Assembly: GCA_015345905.1 (NCBI GenBank)
Contig: JADDTR010000003.1
Span: forward strand, 1,302,001-1,366,000
DNA length: 64,000 nucleotides
Origin: Aotearoamyces nothofagi
Lineage: Eukaryota > Ascomycota > Leotiomycetes > Leotiales > Tympanidaceae
Reading direction: 5' to 3'
Part shown: positions 50,277-62,096 of the stretch, piece after piece
How the letters are laid out: each line of letters begins with the position of its first letter
Numbering within the stretch: position 1 is the first letter of the stretch
Position numbers and translations under genes: made by a program
The notes under the pieces: model-generated
What the model was told of the DNA's origin: nothing
Database searches by the model: none
The model's input: only the letters and a program-made list of their open reading frames with translations

Positions 50277-51801
50277 ATGGACTCTGCACCGACGGAACTG
50301 AATGTGGTCAGTCTCAACTGTTGGGGCTTGAAATTCATATCCACGTTCCATAAAGAGCGATTGACCCAGATAGGGAAATCGCTTGCAAAGTCGAACCCTG
50401 TACCGGATATTGTTGGACTGCAAGAATGTTGGACTCATCAAGACTATCAAAGCATTCGACATGAGACAAGGCATATCCTACCGTACGGCAAATTCTACCA
50501 TAGTGGTATCTTTGGAGGAGGACTTGTAATTCTATCAAGATTCCCGATAGAAGAAAGCTCGGTGGTTGGATACCCACTCAACGGTAGACCTACAGCAGTT
50601 TTCAGAGGCGACTGGTATGTGGGAAAGGGCATTGCATGCGCGAAACTTCGCATCGGACCTGGTAGCCGTGACGTTGTTCAAGTATTCACTACGCACGTAT
50701 GTAAGCCCTGTTCTACCAAAACATTATAGGCTAACTTTATTTAAGCTTCATGCTCCCTATGAGCAAGAACCTCATGACTCATACATATGCCACCGCATAG
50801 CGCAAGCATGGGAGATCTCAAAACTGATGAGAGGTGCAGCTGAGCGCGGCCATCTTGTATTATGTCTCGGAGACTTCAATATGCTCCCGGGTTCCTTGAT
50901 GCATCGCCTAATCTGCACACATGCTCCTGTAAAGGACGTTTGGCAAGTTCTACATCCCGATTCGTCACTAGGGGCTGTGCATGAACCACTAGAAAAGAAT
51001 AGGGGAAGGCCTGTCCCTACGGCCGAATATAACCTTTTAGAGAATGGTGCAACTTCTGATACAGTATTTAATACGTGGAGGTGGGATAAGAGGCAACAAA
51101 AGCGTTTAGGTCCAGGCAAGCCACATATAGACATTCCAGGAGACACTGCCGACCCTCGTGGGCAGAGATTAGATTACATATTTGCGAACAATGGATCGAG
51201 GTATGATGAGCATGGAGTATGGGATGTTAAGAGTGCAAAGGTTTCTATGACAGAGCGGCACCCAGAATTGCAATGCTCTCTCAGTGATCACTTCGCTATC
51301 GAGACAACCCTCAGATGGCACGTCGACAGTCCCACCGCAGACGAAGAAAAAGATGCAGTGGATAATGGAGCATTTCTGCAAAGTCCAACGACTTCAGAAT
51401 GGTCTCAGTCTCGATATAACAGTCAACTGAAGCACATCAACCCAGAGCCGACATTTCTACCGGTCTCGTCCTACGACGAAATCTTGGCTAAGATTCACAA
51501 ATATACACTCAGAGAACGCAAACAGAGGAGATATCGGCTATATCATCTCATTGTTTCTGTCGCTATATCTATCGGCTGCCTTGTCGCTATCTGGTGGTCA
51601 CCCAGAAAATTTGTATCGTTTCTCCTCATGTTATTGAGTACACTAGGTCTCGGCGCTGGCATAATTGATGGTCTCATTGGTGGCCTATTTATAGGGAGCG
51701 AAATTAGAGCATTAAAGGAGTTTGAGTGGGAGGTCAGAAATGCTAGAGTAGCTGCTGGGGGATCTGATGATGGCGAAAATTTCAAGGTAAAGGATTGGTA
51801 G
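50277..51801 (+). CDS. ISC1: Inositol phosphosphingolipid phospholipase C
   Basis: Exons 50277-50696 and 50746-51801 around a 49-nt intron; 491 aa. The enzyme is a neutral sphingomyelinase-type hydrolase that frees ceramide from complex sphingolipids. It has the endonuclease/exonuclease/phosphatase fold: VVSLNCWGLKF at the start, GLQECW with the metal-binding Glu, GGGLVILSRFPI, LCLGDFNMLPG with Asp/Asn, RLDYIFAN and the terminal catalytic SDHFAIE. Two hydrophobic helices near the C-terminus (YHLIVSVAISIGCLVAIWW and FLLMLLSTLGLGAGII) anchor it to mitochondrial or ER membranes. Domain order matches yeast Isc1. The splice lies inside the FTTHLHAPYEQ motif, which is restored exactly. Confidence 0.95.
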
Positions 51802-52198
51802 CAGACGTTCAGCTGGCTGTATGGTTTGCTGAAGACTTAATGTATATAATGTTCAACCCTGCCATGTCTGATTTGGCAAATTTTGTATGGTTACGCCTTT
51901 ATATATAAACCATGATATCAAGTTGAGCCATCTACGTAAGCTTGTTTAATATGCTGCTTGAAAAGAGATATTTCAAAAGCCATCTCTCGCAGACGTCCTA
52001 CGTTAATTAATCATGATTCATAATTCATGAACCAGGAGCTGACGGAATCGCTTAAAATAATCGTCAGTTCCACCTAAATACCTTAAATCAGAATCTAACG
52101 ATTAGCGCTAATAATCAGCAATCACATATTGCAACCGTCCTTACTTACATCTTTAACATTATTTCTCCAGAACCTGTCTTCTGCTTGAAATATAAAGT
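51802..52198. other. Intergenic, promoter of nucleoside hydrolase
   Basis: 397 bp, AT-rich, with the 3' end of ISC1 on the left and the nucleoside hydrolase leader on the right. A near-palindromic AATTAATCATGATTCATAA stretch lies at about 52005. Confidence 0.45.
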
Positions 52199-53731
52199 AT
52201 GGCTCCAAAGATACCAGTATGGTTGGACTGTGACCCTGGTATGAATCCTTGACGTCCTTTTACCACCATTGAACGCGTCCAGTACTCAACTAACACAGTG
52301 AAGGGCACGATGTGAGTATTACTTTTCATCCTGAGCATTGATTCTCTAAGTCAATGCCAGCAGGCTTCATTCAAAAATATCACCTCTTTCACCAAATACA
52401 AATATACGTCATAGTTAAATCACAGGCCATATCCGGAAGTTCTGTTTATAGTATTTTCCCTCGAGCACAGAACGAAGATATTTCCATGGCAGGCTATAGT
52501 ATGTGAATAGTCATGTAGAAGTGCTAACATTTATTAGGATGCATTTGCCATCCTCATGGCTGCTTATCATCCCGGAATTGAACTTCTAGGAATCAGCACT
52601 GTTCATGGCAATGCCTCTATTGATCACACAACAGAGAATGCTGGCAGCATTTTGACAGCCATCGGCTGCCCAGAAATCCCTGTTTACAGGGGAGCTGCAG
52701 AGGGATTGTGTCGGCCGGTAGTCCACGCTTCCGCTATTCATGGTTAGCTCTCTCTACGCTCTAAGCTCGAGGTCTACTATCCTTGTTGATACAGAGCTAA
52801 CACATGCCCAGGCGAATCCGGGTTAGCAGGCACGAATCTGCTTCCACGCCCTGCTGTGCCTGCAATCACAGATGTCTCTGCAGAGGATGCTATTGCAAAG
52901 GCCCTCTTTGCTACCTCACCAAACACCGCTTGGGTTATTGCCACGGGAACGTTTACTAATGTTGCTCTTCTGTTCAAGAAATATCCTGATCTTGTTAGTC
53001 ATATCAAAGGCCTCTCTATGATGGGTGGCGCCATTGGCAATTCATTCAGTGGGGCTCCCATGGGGAAGGTCGGTACTACTGAGCGTTATGGAAATTGGAC
53101 TCCATATGCTGGTGAGTTCATATAGAAATCGTAGATCCACTGTTTCTTAACTAACACGCGAATGTAATCAGAGTTTAATATCGTTTGTGACCCCGAGGCA
53201 GCAGAGGCCATCTTCAACAACCCGGAGCTAGCAGCAAAGACCATTTTGATTCCTCTAGACGTCACACACCAGGTGTTGGCAACTAAAGAAGTCCAGAATT
53301 TGGTACTGTACGGGAAGACCGGGGCAATTCTACCAACCTCCAAACCATCTACCCTTCGTGTTATGTTGATAGAGTTGTTAACCTTCTTTGCTAATACATA
53401 CGCCGAAATGTTTGGAATAACCACTGGACCACCACTACATGACCCGCTTGCTGTAGCCGTAATATTTGACGGCATCCTGGACTATCAAATCCCCTTCTAT
53501 GACTACAAGGAGGGGGAAGATGGCAGGAGAGAAAGATTCAAGGTTGAAGTAGTGACCGAAGGAACACACGCAGATGCATTGTCAGGTAAGACTCAGACGG
53601 GCAGAACAATTGCCGAGCTTTTAGAGCCTGGCAAGGAAGGGGTTAAGATTCCAAGAGCTCTTGACGTACAAAACTTTTGGAAAGTACTAGAGGAGTGTCT
53701 GGAAAGAGCAGACGCGAAGAACAACGAATGA
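52199..53731 (+). CDS. Inosine/uridine-preferring nucleoside hydrolase
   Basis: Five exons: 52199-52238, 52304-52311 (8 nt), 52538-52742, 52812-53111 and 53172-53731; 370 aa. The enzyme hydrolyses ribonucleosides (probably uridine, perhaps also nicotinamide riboside as with yeast Urh1) to base and ribose. The N-terminal calcium-binding motif DCDPGHDDAF is split over three exons, and the 8-nt microexon GGCACGAT supplies G-H-D. Other family features are HGNASIDHTTENA, HGESGLAGTNL, the SMMGGAI metal/substrate loop, AEFNIVCDPEAAE and HDPLAVAV near the C-terminal side. Intron 2 is 226 nt, much longer than the others. With this structure the protein is continuous and full length. Confidence 0.92.
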
Positions 53732-53922
53732 TAGATGGCTTGATATGTAGCCACCTAACATACGTCATCAAAACAATTCCAAATTTGGCACTTAGACCCG
53801 GTAGCCTTGTGTCTCGTAGCCTTGCAGCCTTGCAGCCTCGCTTAATTGAATTTGACCTCATCTCTCGAATTTCTAGATCCCCAGCAACCTCCAAGTCAGC
53901 CTCTCTCAACTGGCAAACAAGT

Positions 53923-55555
53923 ATGAATAACTCACAGTTCCGCAAGTTAGTGCTTGACACGCCTGCAAGGCAGGCAGGAGTATCTGACAGCAAATCAACA
54001 CTTGGTGCGACACCATCTACGTTGGGATCACGCATGCGATCTAGCATACCCATGACGCCGTAAGGATTCTACTACCCTCACATATCTCATAGTTATTTTA
54101 ACTTTCTTTCATAGGCGGTCAATATCTAATAGAGGCGGCGTTGACTTTGCACGACAACTTGCCGAACGCGCCTCTGAAGGCAAACCAACCAAGAAATTCC
54201 GCTCCACGGCCGCTCCCAAAGGCGCCAAGCTGGCTACAGGATATATCGATCGCACGAAGGAAAGAGTGTCGGAGGATGACGATGATAAGGCAACGAGAGT
54301 CAAGGCATTGGAGGAGATGATGAAGCTTCAGCAAATTGACCAAGCGACTTTTGAGAAGCTCCGGGATGAAATCATAGGTGGAGATGTAGGGAGCGTTCAT
54401 CTAGTGAAGGGCTTAGATTTCAAACTATTGGAGAGAGTTAGAAGGGGGGAAGATGTGTTAAATGCAAGTTCTAGTGCGGATAAGGATAGTGAAGAGGATG
54501 TAGATGTTGACGAGGAGCTTGAAAGACTAGAGGATCAGGAAATTGCACCAGTTGCAAAGGAGAAGACCACCAAAAAAGGCCAGATGGCACCACCATCTCT
54601 GGTTCCTGGTAAGAAGAGAAATAGAGACCAAATATTAGCGGAGATGAAAGCTATGAGGCAAGCTGCTAAAGAGGAATCTGCTCCATCATTAGGGTCAAAG
54701 TTTAAGAAAGTTGGAGCGCCACGGATACAGTCACGGATCGAACGCGACAGTAAGGGACGAGAGGTTCTGATTACTGTAGACGAGCATGGCAATGAGAAGA
54801 GGAAGGTCAGACGGGTACAGCTGGAAGCCGAAGTGGGAAAGGGTCTTGGCCTTTTAATGCCAGATAAGGATGTTAAGCCTTTAGGCATGGAGGTTCCAGA
54901 AATCCCTAAAGTAGCAGAAGATGAGGACGAAGATATCGACATATTTGATGATGCCGGTGATGATTACGATCCTCTTGCTGGATTAGAGGAAGATGATGGC
55001 GAATCTGAGGGCGAAGATGGGGAGGCTAAGCCTACTACACATGATAAAGGCAAGGAAGAAGAGGCTACTGCGAAAGGGAAATCATCGGATTCATTTGCAA
55101 TGCCACCTCCCCCACCGAAAGCTCCAGCAACGCCAAGGGACTACTTTGGCGAGTCGAAAGCCCCACCATCTGCCCCAGAAAGCGCTGGTTCAAAAGCAAT
55201 GTCAGATCCCACAATTTTGGCAGCTCTCAAGAAAGCGTCATCGCTCAATCCCCTTGCAAAGGCTGAAACAGAAGAAGAAGCAGCACGAGATGCAAAGCGG
55301 AAGAGGATGTTGCAACAAGACGATCGAGATGCACAGGACATGGATATGGGATTTGGAAGCAGTCGATTCGAAGACGAAGAAGACTTTGGTGATGAGAAGA
55401 TCAAGCTTTCAGAGTGGGGTGACGATGGTGAAGAAGGTGGTAAAGGAGATGGGAAGGCAAAGCGAAAGAGGGGCCCTAAAAAGAGAAAAGGGGACAGCAA
55501 TAGTGCTGCTGATGTGATGAAGGTGCTTGAGCAGAGGAGGGCTGCAAAACCTTGA
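53923..55555 (+). CDS. IK/RED-like splicing factor
   Basis: Exons 53923-54059 and 54115-55555 around a 55-nt intron; 525 aa. The N-terminus MNNSQFRKLVLDTPARQAG and the segments GSRMRSSIPMTPR, DFARQLAER, KKFRSTAAPKGAKLATGY and HLVKGLDFKLLERVRRGEDV are the RED N-terminal domain, which binds the SMU1 partner in the spliceosomal B complex. The middle is Lys/Glu-rich; the C-terminal third is very acidic (IDIFDDAGDDYDPL) with a Pro-rich patch (MPPPPPKAPATP) and ends in a KKRKGDSNSAADVMKVLEQR helix. Animal RED carries RE dipeptide repeats, which are absent here, as in fungi. It lies 191 bp downstream of the nucleoside hydrolase on the same strand. Confidence 0.88.
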
Positions 55556-55946
55556 TAATAAATAATGAAATGATGATATCTTTGATCAGCGAAATGCTTC
55601 CTCGGTGCTTAGCTTCCTCGGTGGTGAAAGTGGCATGTACCACATGACACTAAGCCAAACCTAACTCCTGTAATCACTCAATCCGTGCAGTCAATTGGTC
55701 GTTTACAGTGATACTCTATTTCACTTATATCCAATGAATCTATATAAATTCAAGGATTGTAATAATAGTTAATCAACAGACTACGAACCTCCTCGAACTC
55801 CTTAAATAGGACGTCGTTTCTTTATTCTCCCTTCTCTTCGTTCTATTTTCCAGTATCCAAATTGGAACCACACTAATCAATATCAAAACCCCCTAATCCA
55901 CGTTGCCTAAAATTGCTTCAGATATAGACACCAACAGCCCAACACG
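55556..55946. promoter_or_regulatory. Promoter region of the small Gly/Tyr/Pro protein gene
   Basis: 391 bp. The right part has a CT-rich run at about 55815-55855, typical of a strong fungal transcription start, then an A/C-rich leader without a further ATG immediately before 55947. Confidence 0.5.
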
Positions 55947-56216
55947 ATGTCTGGCTACGGGTATTATAACCACACGCCCGGATCCGGCGGAGCTTACCAA
56001 CCACCAACTCAACATGCTCCGTCAGGTCACATTCAGAACTATCCCGGCGGTGATCAGTCCTATACTGCGAATCCTAATGCAGTAGAGGTACCAACGAGCC
56101 ATCCGAGCCATATGCAGCCCATTCAAGGAGTTCCAGGCTATCAGGGCGGACGTGTTTTTCAGGGCGGAAACCTGATCGGGATCCATCATCTACTTGAGCA
56201 ACAGTATTGGAAGTGA
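55947..56216 (+). CDS. Small Gly/Tyr/Pro/Gln-rich hypothetical protein
   Basis: A single exon of 89 aa starting MSGYGYYNHTPGSGGAYQPP. It is rich in Gly, Tyr, Pro, Gln and His, has no signal peptide or membrane helix, and ends with an aromatic, helix-like tail (LIGIHHLLEQQYWK). Composition suggests a disordered, perhaps stress-related or prion-like protein. A well-formed promoter and the clean ORF support expression. A GTGAGT overlaps the final Lys and stop codons (56211-56216), so a further exon cannot be excluded. No family recognised. Confidence 0.6.
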   Translation: MSGYGYYNHTPGSGGAYQPPTQHAPSGHIQNYPGGDQSYTANPNAVEVPTSHPSHMQPIQGVPGYQGGRVFQGGNLIGIHHLLEQQYWK

Positions 56217-56589
56217 GTTATGGGATATTCTAGGGAATGAGGGGTTTGATTTCCCTGTTATGCGTGCAGCTGATAGGTCTGTCGGGGGGTTGGTTTATGA
56301 GACCTTACTTTGTTCTGCGGTGATTAATTAAATACGATGAGTTTGACATATTTGATGGCAATTGAGTGAGGATCTTGAAATCATGCGGTCATGCGCATAA
56401 GGAAACAGAGCAGAATATGTATTGCTAAATTCTCATAAATCATGATGCTGCTGGTACTTCTACAAGTAGCTTTTCATGAATTCGCGTACCGCAGAGTAGT
56501 TCACTAAAAAACTGGCACTATGCTAATCCTAAGTTTTCGTATCAGAATTTGTTTTTCTTTGCTTGTAATATTTAACAGTCCTCACATGT
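56217..56589. other. Convergent intergenic space
   Basis: Between the small protein gene and the AtuA-like gene. No gene seen. Confidence 0.5.
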
Positions 56590-58683
56590 TTACAGTTTAT
56601 TCTCCAAAGCGAATAGATCCCTAACAAGATCATCTCCTAATGGTAGCTTCGTAAGCTGAACATACTGCTGGCTCCCATGGACATCATTCTCCATGTAGCC
56701 ACCCGAACACGTCGCCTTTCCATCTCTCATTCTTGGCACAGTTGCTTTGAATGCCAAAGCTAAATCAAAATACCCACACCATACGATCTTCTCCTCCGGA
56801 ATATCGTAGAGACGTGATATTACCGAGGGGTTTAATAGGTTGTGTTTTTTGACAAGCTGGTAGACGGCAGGTGAGTCGAACATCACGTCCACTGTTACCT
56901 CATACGGCCCTGCATTCTTTGATCGTATGATTTTTGCAATATCTATCAGTGTTCGTGCTGGACCTTGAGGTGGTTGTGCTGCTGGTATCGTTGGAATGGT
57001 TCTAGTTGGCTTGCTATCCAGGATTGATCTTTGCGAGGGATCATCGGCTGTTGGCTCTCTCCCTCTCAAATTTTGTTCTCCTTTTCCTATCAGGTGAGTC
57101 TTCCAGCGAAACAGCTCCTTAGCATCTTGATGCCCCACCATCCCACTTGATGATTCAAAAGTATCTCCTATAGCACCCTCCTCACCGTCTGTAACAGACA
57201 TGAGATGATATATGGAAAACTCCGCACAAGCGTCCGCATCAAATTGATTCTTCCCGCCAATCCCCATAGCAAAGTTCCCAGATGTTGCTTTCTGGCCTTG
57301 ATACGGTCCATGTACACAGGCAACACGTCCTGTGCTAGCCAAGTCTGCTGCCACTACTTGAGACTCTGCAATGACCTCTCCAACTATAAATACCTCTGTG
57401 GGTACAACAGTTGAAGTTTCGTTTGCATCGAATCCATACACATGGAAACCAACATCCCAGGACTCTTTGACGTTCTTATGTTCCTGTTTTATGTACTCTT
57501 TGACCGCGGAGAGGAAAGTATGGATTTGGGGAATTAGAATTGGATCTTTGAAAGAACCCATCCACAGCGTGCGAAAGCCAACGACTTTGGCGCCTTCAAG
57601 CTTGACAGCGTAACCATCTCCAGTAGTCCGGGATCCTTTGAATATCGATCCTCGAACGCGGACTGATATTCCATCTGGCAATTGCTCGTAACTAGATGTA
57701 TTGAGATCAAGATATCCGCCTGGCCCGTAGAGAATATCTGGTCGTGCCTTCTCATATAACGTATGCGCCGCAACGCTCAACGGAACGCACCTTGCCTTTG
57801 GATCAAGCGGTTTTATATCGAAGCTGAAATCAGTGTAAATCAATGCACTAGCTCCCATGCCTTTTGGAGTAGCGCAAAGACCACCACATTCCATGATCTT
57901 ACCCATGTGTGTAAATGCACCAAGTTCTTGACTGCTAAGTGTAAAGATGTTGCTTGTTTTGGCCTTTAATGCGTAGTAAGCACAGAATGCAACGTATGGA
58001 GATGGATCGTAAGCTCTACCACCGATTATTACGTCAAAGTCTGGATTCGCAGCCATGGCTTGGAGAAAAGGCTCAGGTCCCATCTGGGCTACTATTCTTG
58101 GGGTCTGTTCGATTTCTTTGATGGTCAAGGGAGGGACTGAGACACCGCAGCCTGTTATTTTACCTGCCTCGAGTCTATCAAGGACTAAAGTTTTAGAAAC
58201 ACTAGCATATATCGAGATGACCTTGAGGTTCCATGAACTAAAGTTATGTTATTCGGTACTCAGAGGATAACGGATCTCTAGATTGTACCTGTTATCTGGC
58301 TTATCTGCTATTTCTTGAATAATCTTGAGGAAGTCATCGACATGTTCATCACTTCCATCTCCTCCAGCAGAGGAGATAAGGAGTGGGACTTTGAACTTCT
58401 GTTGCAGCCGCAGAAGTTTACCTAGGTCTCGTTCATAAGATGACCTTGGGCAAGTTGTGGTCCCGAGAGCGAGCTTGGAAGGCCCGGAATCCGTAGATCC
58501 TGAATCGAGAATAAGGGCTGTTGGTGCTGAAATGAGTGCAAACTCCTCTAGAGCTTTCGTTGTATGTTCTTCTGAAAGCCCGTAACCCAGCATCCCTACA
58601 GGAGTGACAATCTGACATAGAGGTTTTGGGACGCCTTTTGGCTTGCCAAGAGATACGCTATCAGAAGCCATCGGATGCACCAT
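56590..58683 (-). CDS. Acyclic terpene utilisation AtuA-like (DUF1446) protein
   Basis: Exons 58683-58289 and 58237-56590 around a 51-nt intron; 680 aa. It matches the DUF1446/AtuA family: LISSAGGDGSDEHVDDFLK near residue 100, GCGVSVPPLTIKEIEQTPRIV, DVIIGGRAYDPSPYVAFCAYY, HMGKIMECGGLCATPKG and YGPGGYLDLN. A C-terminal part of about 100 residues (PYEVTVDVMFDSPAVYQLVKKH onward) resembles the second domain of larger fungal members. Bacterial AtuA is needed for growth on citronellol/geraniol, but its exact reaction is unresolved; the fungal role is unknown. It is divergent from a Zn2Cys6 regulator over 698 bp, which suggests local control. Confidence 0.88.
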
Positions 58684-59381
58684 ACTAAGTTTGGTGTGTT
58701 AGAGAATATGGCACGTTCAACTAAAGGCTAGCTTTTGAGGATGATAATGTCAAAGCTCCGATTGATTGAATTCGAGGAATAAAGAACTGTCAAAGCGTCC
58801 AACAAACCTATTAAGTGTACATGTACGCTATATGGAAAATGCACTAGATATATAGCTACCTTTATAGGTGGATAGCAATGTATGAACGGCGACATCGCTT
58901 TAGGGCGCGAGGCCGGCATTTCTGTCTACTGGCTGGGAGAAGGTGACTGAAGCCGAGCTCGCTCAGTTGAGCGACATCGCTTTAATGCCAGTCTACGTTA
59001 ACAATATGAGGGTATGGCTTCTTTCATCACACATAAAACAGGATAGAAAGGAAAGACGAGGAGACACAATTAGAATTCGAGGGATTCATAAAGAGTAAGG
59101 AATTGTCTATGCGTCAAAGTTGTGGCAGGACGGAGAAAGAGGGCTGTGGTTCATGAAGAACGCTCTGGCGTTTTATTGGTTCGCTTAGCGTGACATTAAC
59201 ATGCCAACAGCTTCAACGACATCTCATATGGTTGCGTTTTCCGCATTTCAACTTTGCTTTGCAACAATTGTTGGGCATTACTGGAATGTCCAAAGTTTGT
59301 CGGAATATATATTGGGATGGACTTATGAAACGATTTCCAATTCATTAATTTGATCCTCTAGGTCGTTACTTGCTCCTTAAG
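58684..59381. promoter_or_regulatory. Shared promoter with a 14-bp direct repeat
   Basis: 698 bp between the AtuA-like gene and the Zn2Cys6 gene. GCGACATCGCTTTA occurs twice on the plus strand, at 58889-58902 and 58971-58984, 82 bp apart. The core GCGA...TCGC is palindromic. These could be operator sites; otherwise no features. Confidence 0.5.
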
Positions 59382-61363
59382 ATGCCTCCGCGGCAGAAAA
59401 GTGCAGCATGCATTCATTGCCGACAAATGAAGGTAAGGCTGATTGTCTCCTCATTTACTATCTCTCAGCGAGCCATTACTTTTTGGGGGAACCATGTCTA
59501 ATTGAGGCAGCTAAAATGTGATGCACATGAACGTTTTCCGGCATCATGTTCTCGTTGTGCAAAACACAAGCTACGTTGCTCAGTAGACCCTTCGTTCAAA
59601 AGGACAGCAAAACGGGAGTAAGCATTTATGGATTTTCCTATTATCTAAAGTAATGCTAAGTGGCAGTAGACGTATTAATGCTATCGAAAAAGAGTTGCAG
59701 GATATAAAAGCTATAATTCATTTGCCTCAAGGAGGGTTAGGCAGTTCAAATGAGGTGGAGGTGAATCGCACATCTAGAGGACTCGGCAGTAGCCTTATTG
59801 AGCAGTCTTTATTAGCCAGTCCATCTGAAGTCGTTTTAGATGCGCCAAACTCCCCATCAACATCTGTCTGGCAGAAACCTGGGTCGTTTTTCGAGGCTCA
59901 AATGATCGATGAGATCGTGATTCAGCCTTTAGTAATTGCCAAGTTATTAGAAAGGTACGTTATTATTGAATCGTACCCATATAGCATAATGCTGAGTCCG
60001 AAAAGCTACTACCTGCACTATCATCCTCAATTTCCAATCCTTCCCGAACTTGCCTCTTTTGCGAAATCTTATTTTTCTTGCCCACTTCTGTTTTGGACTG
60101 TAATTTCAATTTCTTCGAAAATCGTACCAGATCATTCACATCTATACCTTGAACTTTCCAGTTCGGTACAGCGTTTAGCAACTGATATTAATGCAACGGC
60201 TGGTCAGCCGCTTTCAACTGTTCAGGCGCTCTTAATCCTTTGCTGGTGGCCATTTCCGTTTAATTCAACAATAACCGACCCGTCATGGACTTATTGTGGG
60301 CTTGCAACACATTCTGCTCTGCGATTTGGCATGCACCGCCCTTATCACCATTCGGATTTTACTTATGAGATCGAATTGGAGGGAGACGAGCTAATATTAT
60401 ATCAAAAGACGTGGATAGCTTGTTTCATTACGAACCAGAAGTAAGATTTTGACAATGTTTTGAAGCATTTATTAATGATAAAGTAGTCTAAGTAGCCACT
60501 TGGGTGTGCCAGCAACCGTTCATATTGATCACAATATCCTTAGGGCTTTGAATGATCGTCCTCAATGGCTACCATCAGTATTGGAGCAGCATTTGAGAGT
60601 CACATATCAGAGCTACAGATTCTGTCATACTTTGGGAAACCATGAGTTGACTTCAACGGGTCTTTTGCCAGACTCGCTGTCTGTCATAAGCATGTTTGAC
60701 GAAGGCCTGAATGCTCTAGAAATTCAATATAGAGCGGAGTGGTCGCTACAAACTGAAATCGCGTTCTTAAAGTCCAAATTACAACTCTACTCCTTTGCCT
60801 ACACCCAGTCACCAAATATTGATCACTCAAAAGTCCCAGAGATTCTATCAAAAGCCTACGCCACTGCCATGATTCTAATCCAGAAAGCTTGCAACCCGCC
60901 CACTGAAATAACAGTGTGGACAGCACATCTCCGCACTTCGGTAGCATACGCAGTATTTTTTCTCCTCAAGCTCTCTATATTATCATCGAACCAGTTCATG
61001 GACAAAGTAGCGGCAAGAAATTCCATCGGCCAAGGTTGGGATCTATTGCACGGTGGATCCGTCGTTGAACATGACCAGCTATCACGGGTCTGTGCTATTA
61101 TCGAATATCTGAGTAGGATTGAGGCAACGAAAAAGGAGAACAAATCATTACTCGTCACTTCGCGCATGGCTGCTAACCTGATGTATGATGCGGCGTGGCA
61201 CGCAAAAGAACGTTTTAGCAAAGGTGTTAGGGAAGCGAAGCCGCTTGATTATACGTCCGCTGCAGATGCTGAAAGTGCATATAACTTCAACTTTGATTTC
61301 CAGTTACTCCCTGAGAACCTGGACGGTGAATCTGGGTGGGACTTCCTGTTTCAGAATATGTAG
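59382..61363 (+). CDS. Zn2Cys6 transcription factor with fungal TF domain
   Basis: Exons 59382-59432, 59511-59617, 59667-60440 and 60487-61363; 602 aa. The N-terminal zinc cluster is complete: C-x2-C-x6-C-x9-C-x2-C-x6-C, starting ACIHCRQMK and continuing LKCDAHERFPASCSRCAKHK, with an intron inside it. A short coiled linker (RINAIEKELQDIK) follows, then the fungal transcription factor domain: YHPQFPILPE, the LILCWWPF region, THSALRFGMHRP, and after the last intron NLSSHLGVPATV. It would bind CGG-type half sites as a dimer. Its position, head to head with the AtuA-like gene, suggests it regulates that gene. The last acceptor could also lie 6 nt further on (two residues fewer). Confidence 0.9.
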
Positions 61364-62096
61364 AAGGCGTATACATTTAGAATACTAAAGGTTTAATAAA
61401 TGATTCCATATCGACATCTTATGAGGGTCGTGTAATCACCATGGCACTCTCACTTTTCATTCATTGCGAAGATGTAGAACGAGCATTATGGCTTGTTCCT
61501 ATAATTCTTTGTATCGATTCATTTTTAGTTTAGTAGAGCTTTATATGATATCAAGGTCGAAAGTTGGCTATGTTATTTACCAGTAAACTCGAAGCTATTT
61601 ACCAGTAAACTCGAAGCTCGCCTCCTCGGCGAGCCGGAAATTCAAAGCTCAGGTCGGATTGAAGCTACTTTACCGCCGCTCTCTAAGGCCTCTCAGGTAA
61701 TTCCTATCTCTAAGCAATATAACTCGCTAAGAGAATAGTCGGTCGCTCGACAGGTATCTTGTCCTGCGCTGCGCTCTGGAACGATGCCTTTTGGTGTTCC
61801 GATCCCGTGAGCATCTACTGTAAAAGATATTCTCACCCCCCGGGGTGCATTTAATTGGTGCCGAGCTCCTTAAGCGAAAATTAGGCACGGCTCACACGAC
61901 ATCACATGACTGCGCGCTTCTACCGCGTCACACTTTCCACTCATCCTCAAGAGCATTCTAGACATGAGCGAGTTTTCAACTTACGGATAAATGCGAGCTG
62001 AATATAACCTAGTTGTGTTGGCGGTGTCCTATCTCGCAAAACGCTGATTCAGGTGTGCTTCAATTCATGATTTGAATCCGCGCCAACGCCACCGTG
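61364..62096. other. Intergenic with short repeat and hairpin; REV1 promoter
   Basis: 733 bp. The left half has the tandem repeat and hairpin at 61574-61634. The right part must contain the REV1 promoter. No gene seen. Confidence 0.5.
61574..61634. repeat. 22-bp perfect tandem repeat followed by a hairpin
   Basis: Two identical 22-bp copies (61574-61595 and 61596-61617), each starting TATTTACCAGTAAACTC. The second runs into a perfect 7-bp inverted repeat, GCTCGCC (61616-61622) and GGCGAGC (61628-61634), with a 5-base loop. Confidence 0.85.
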
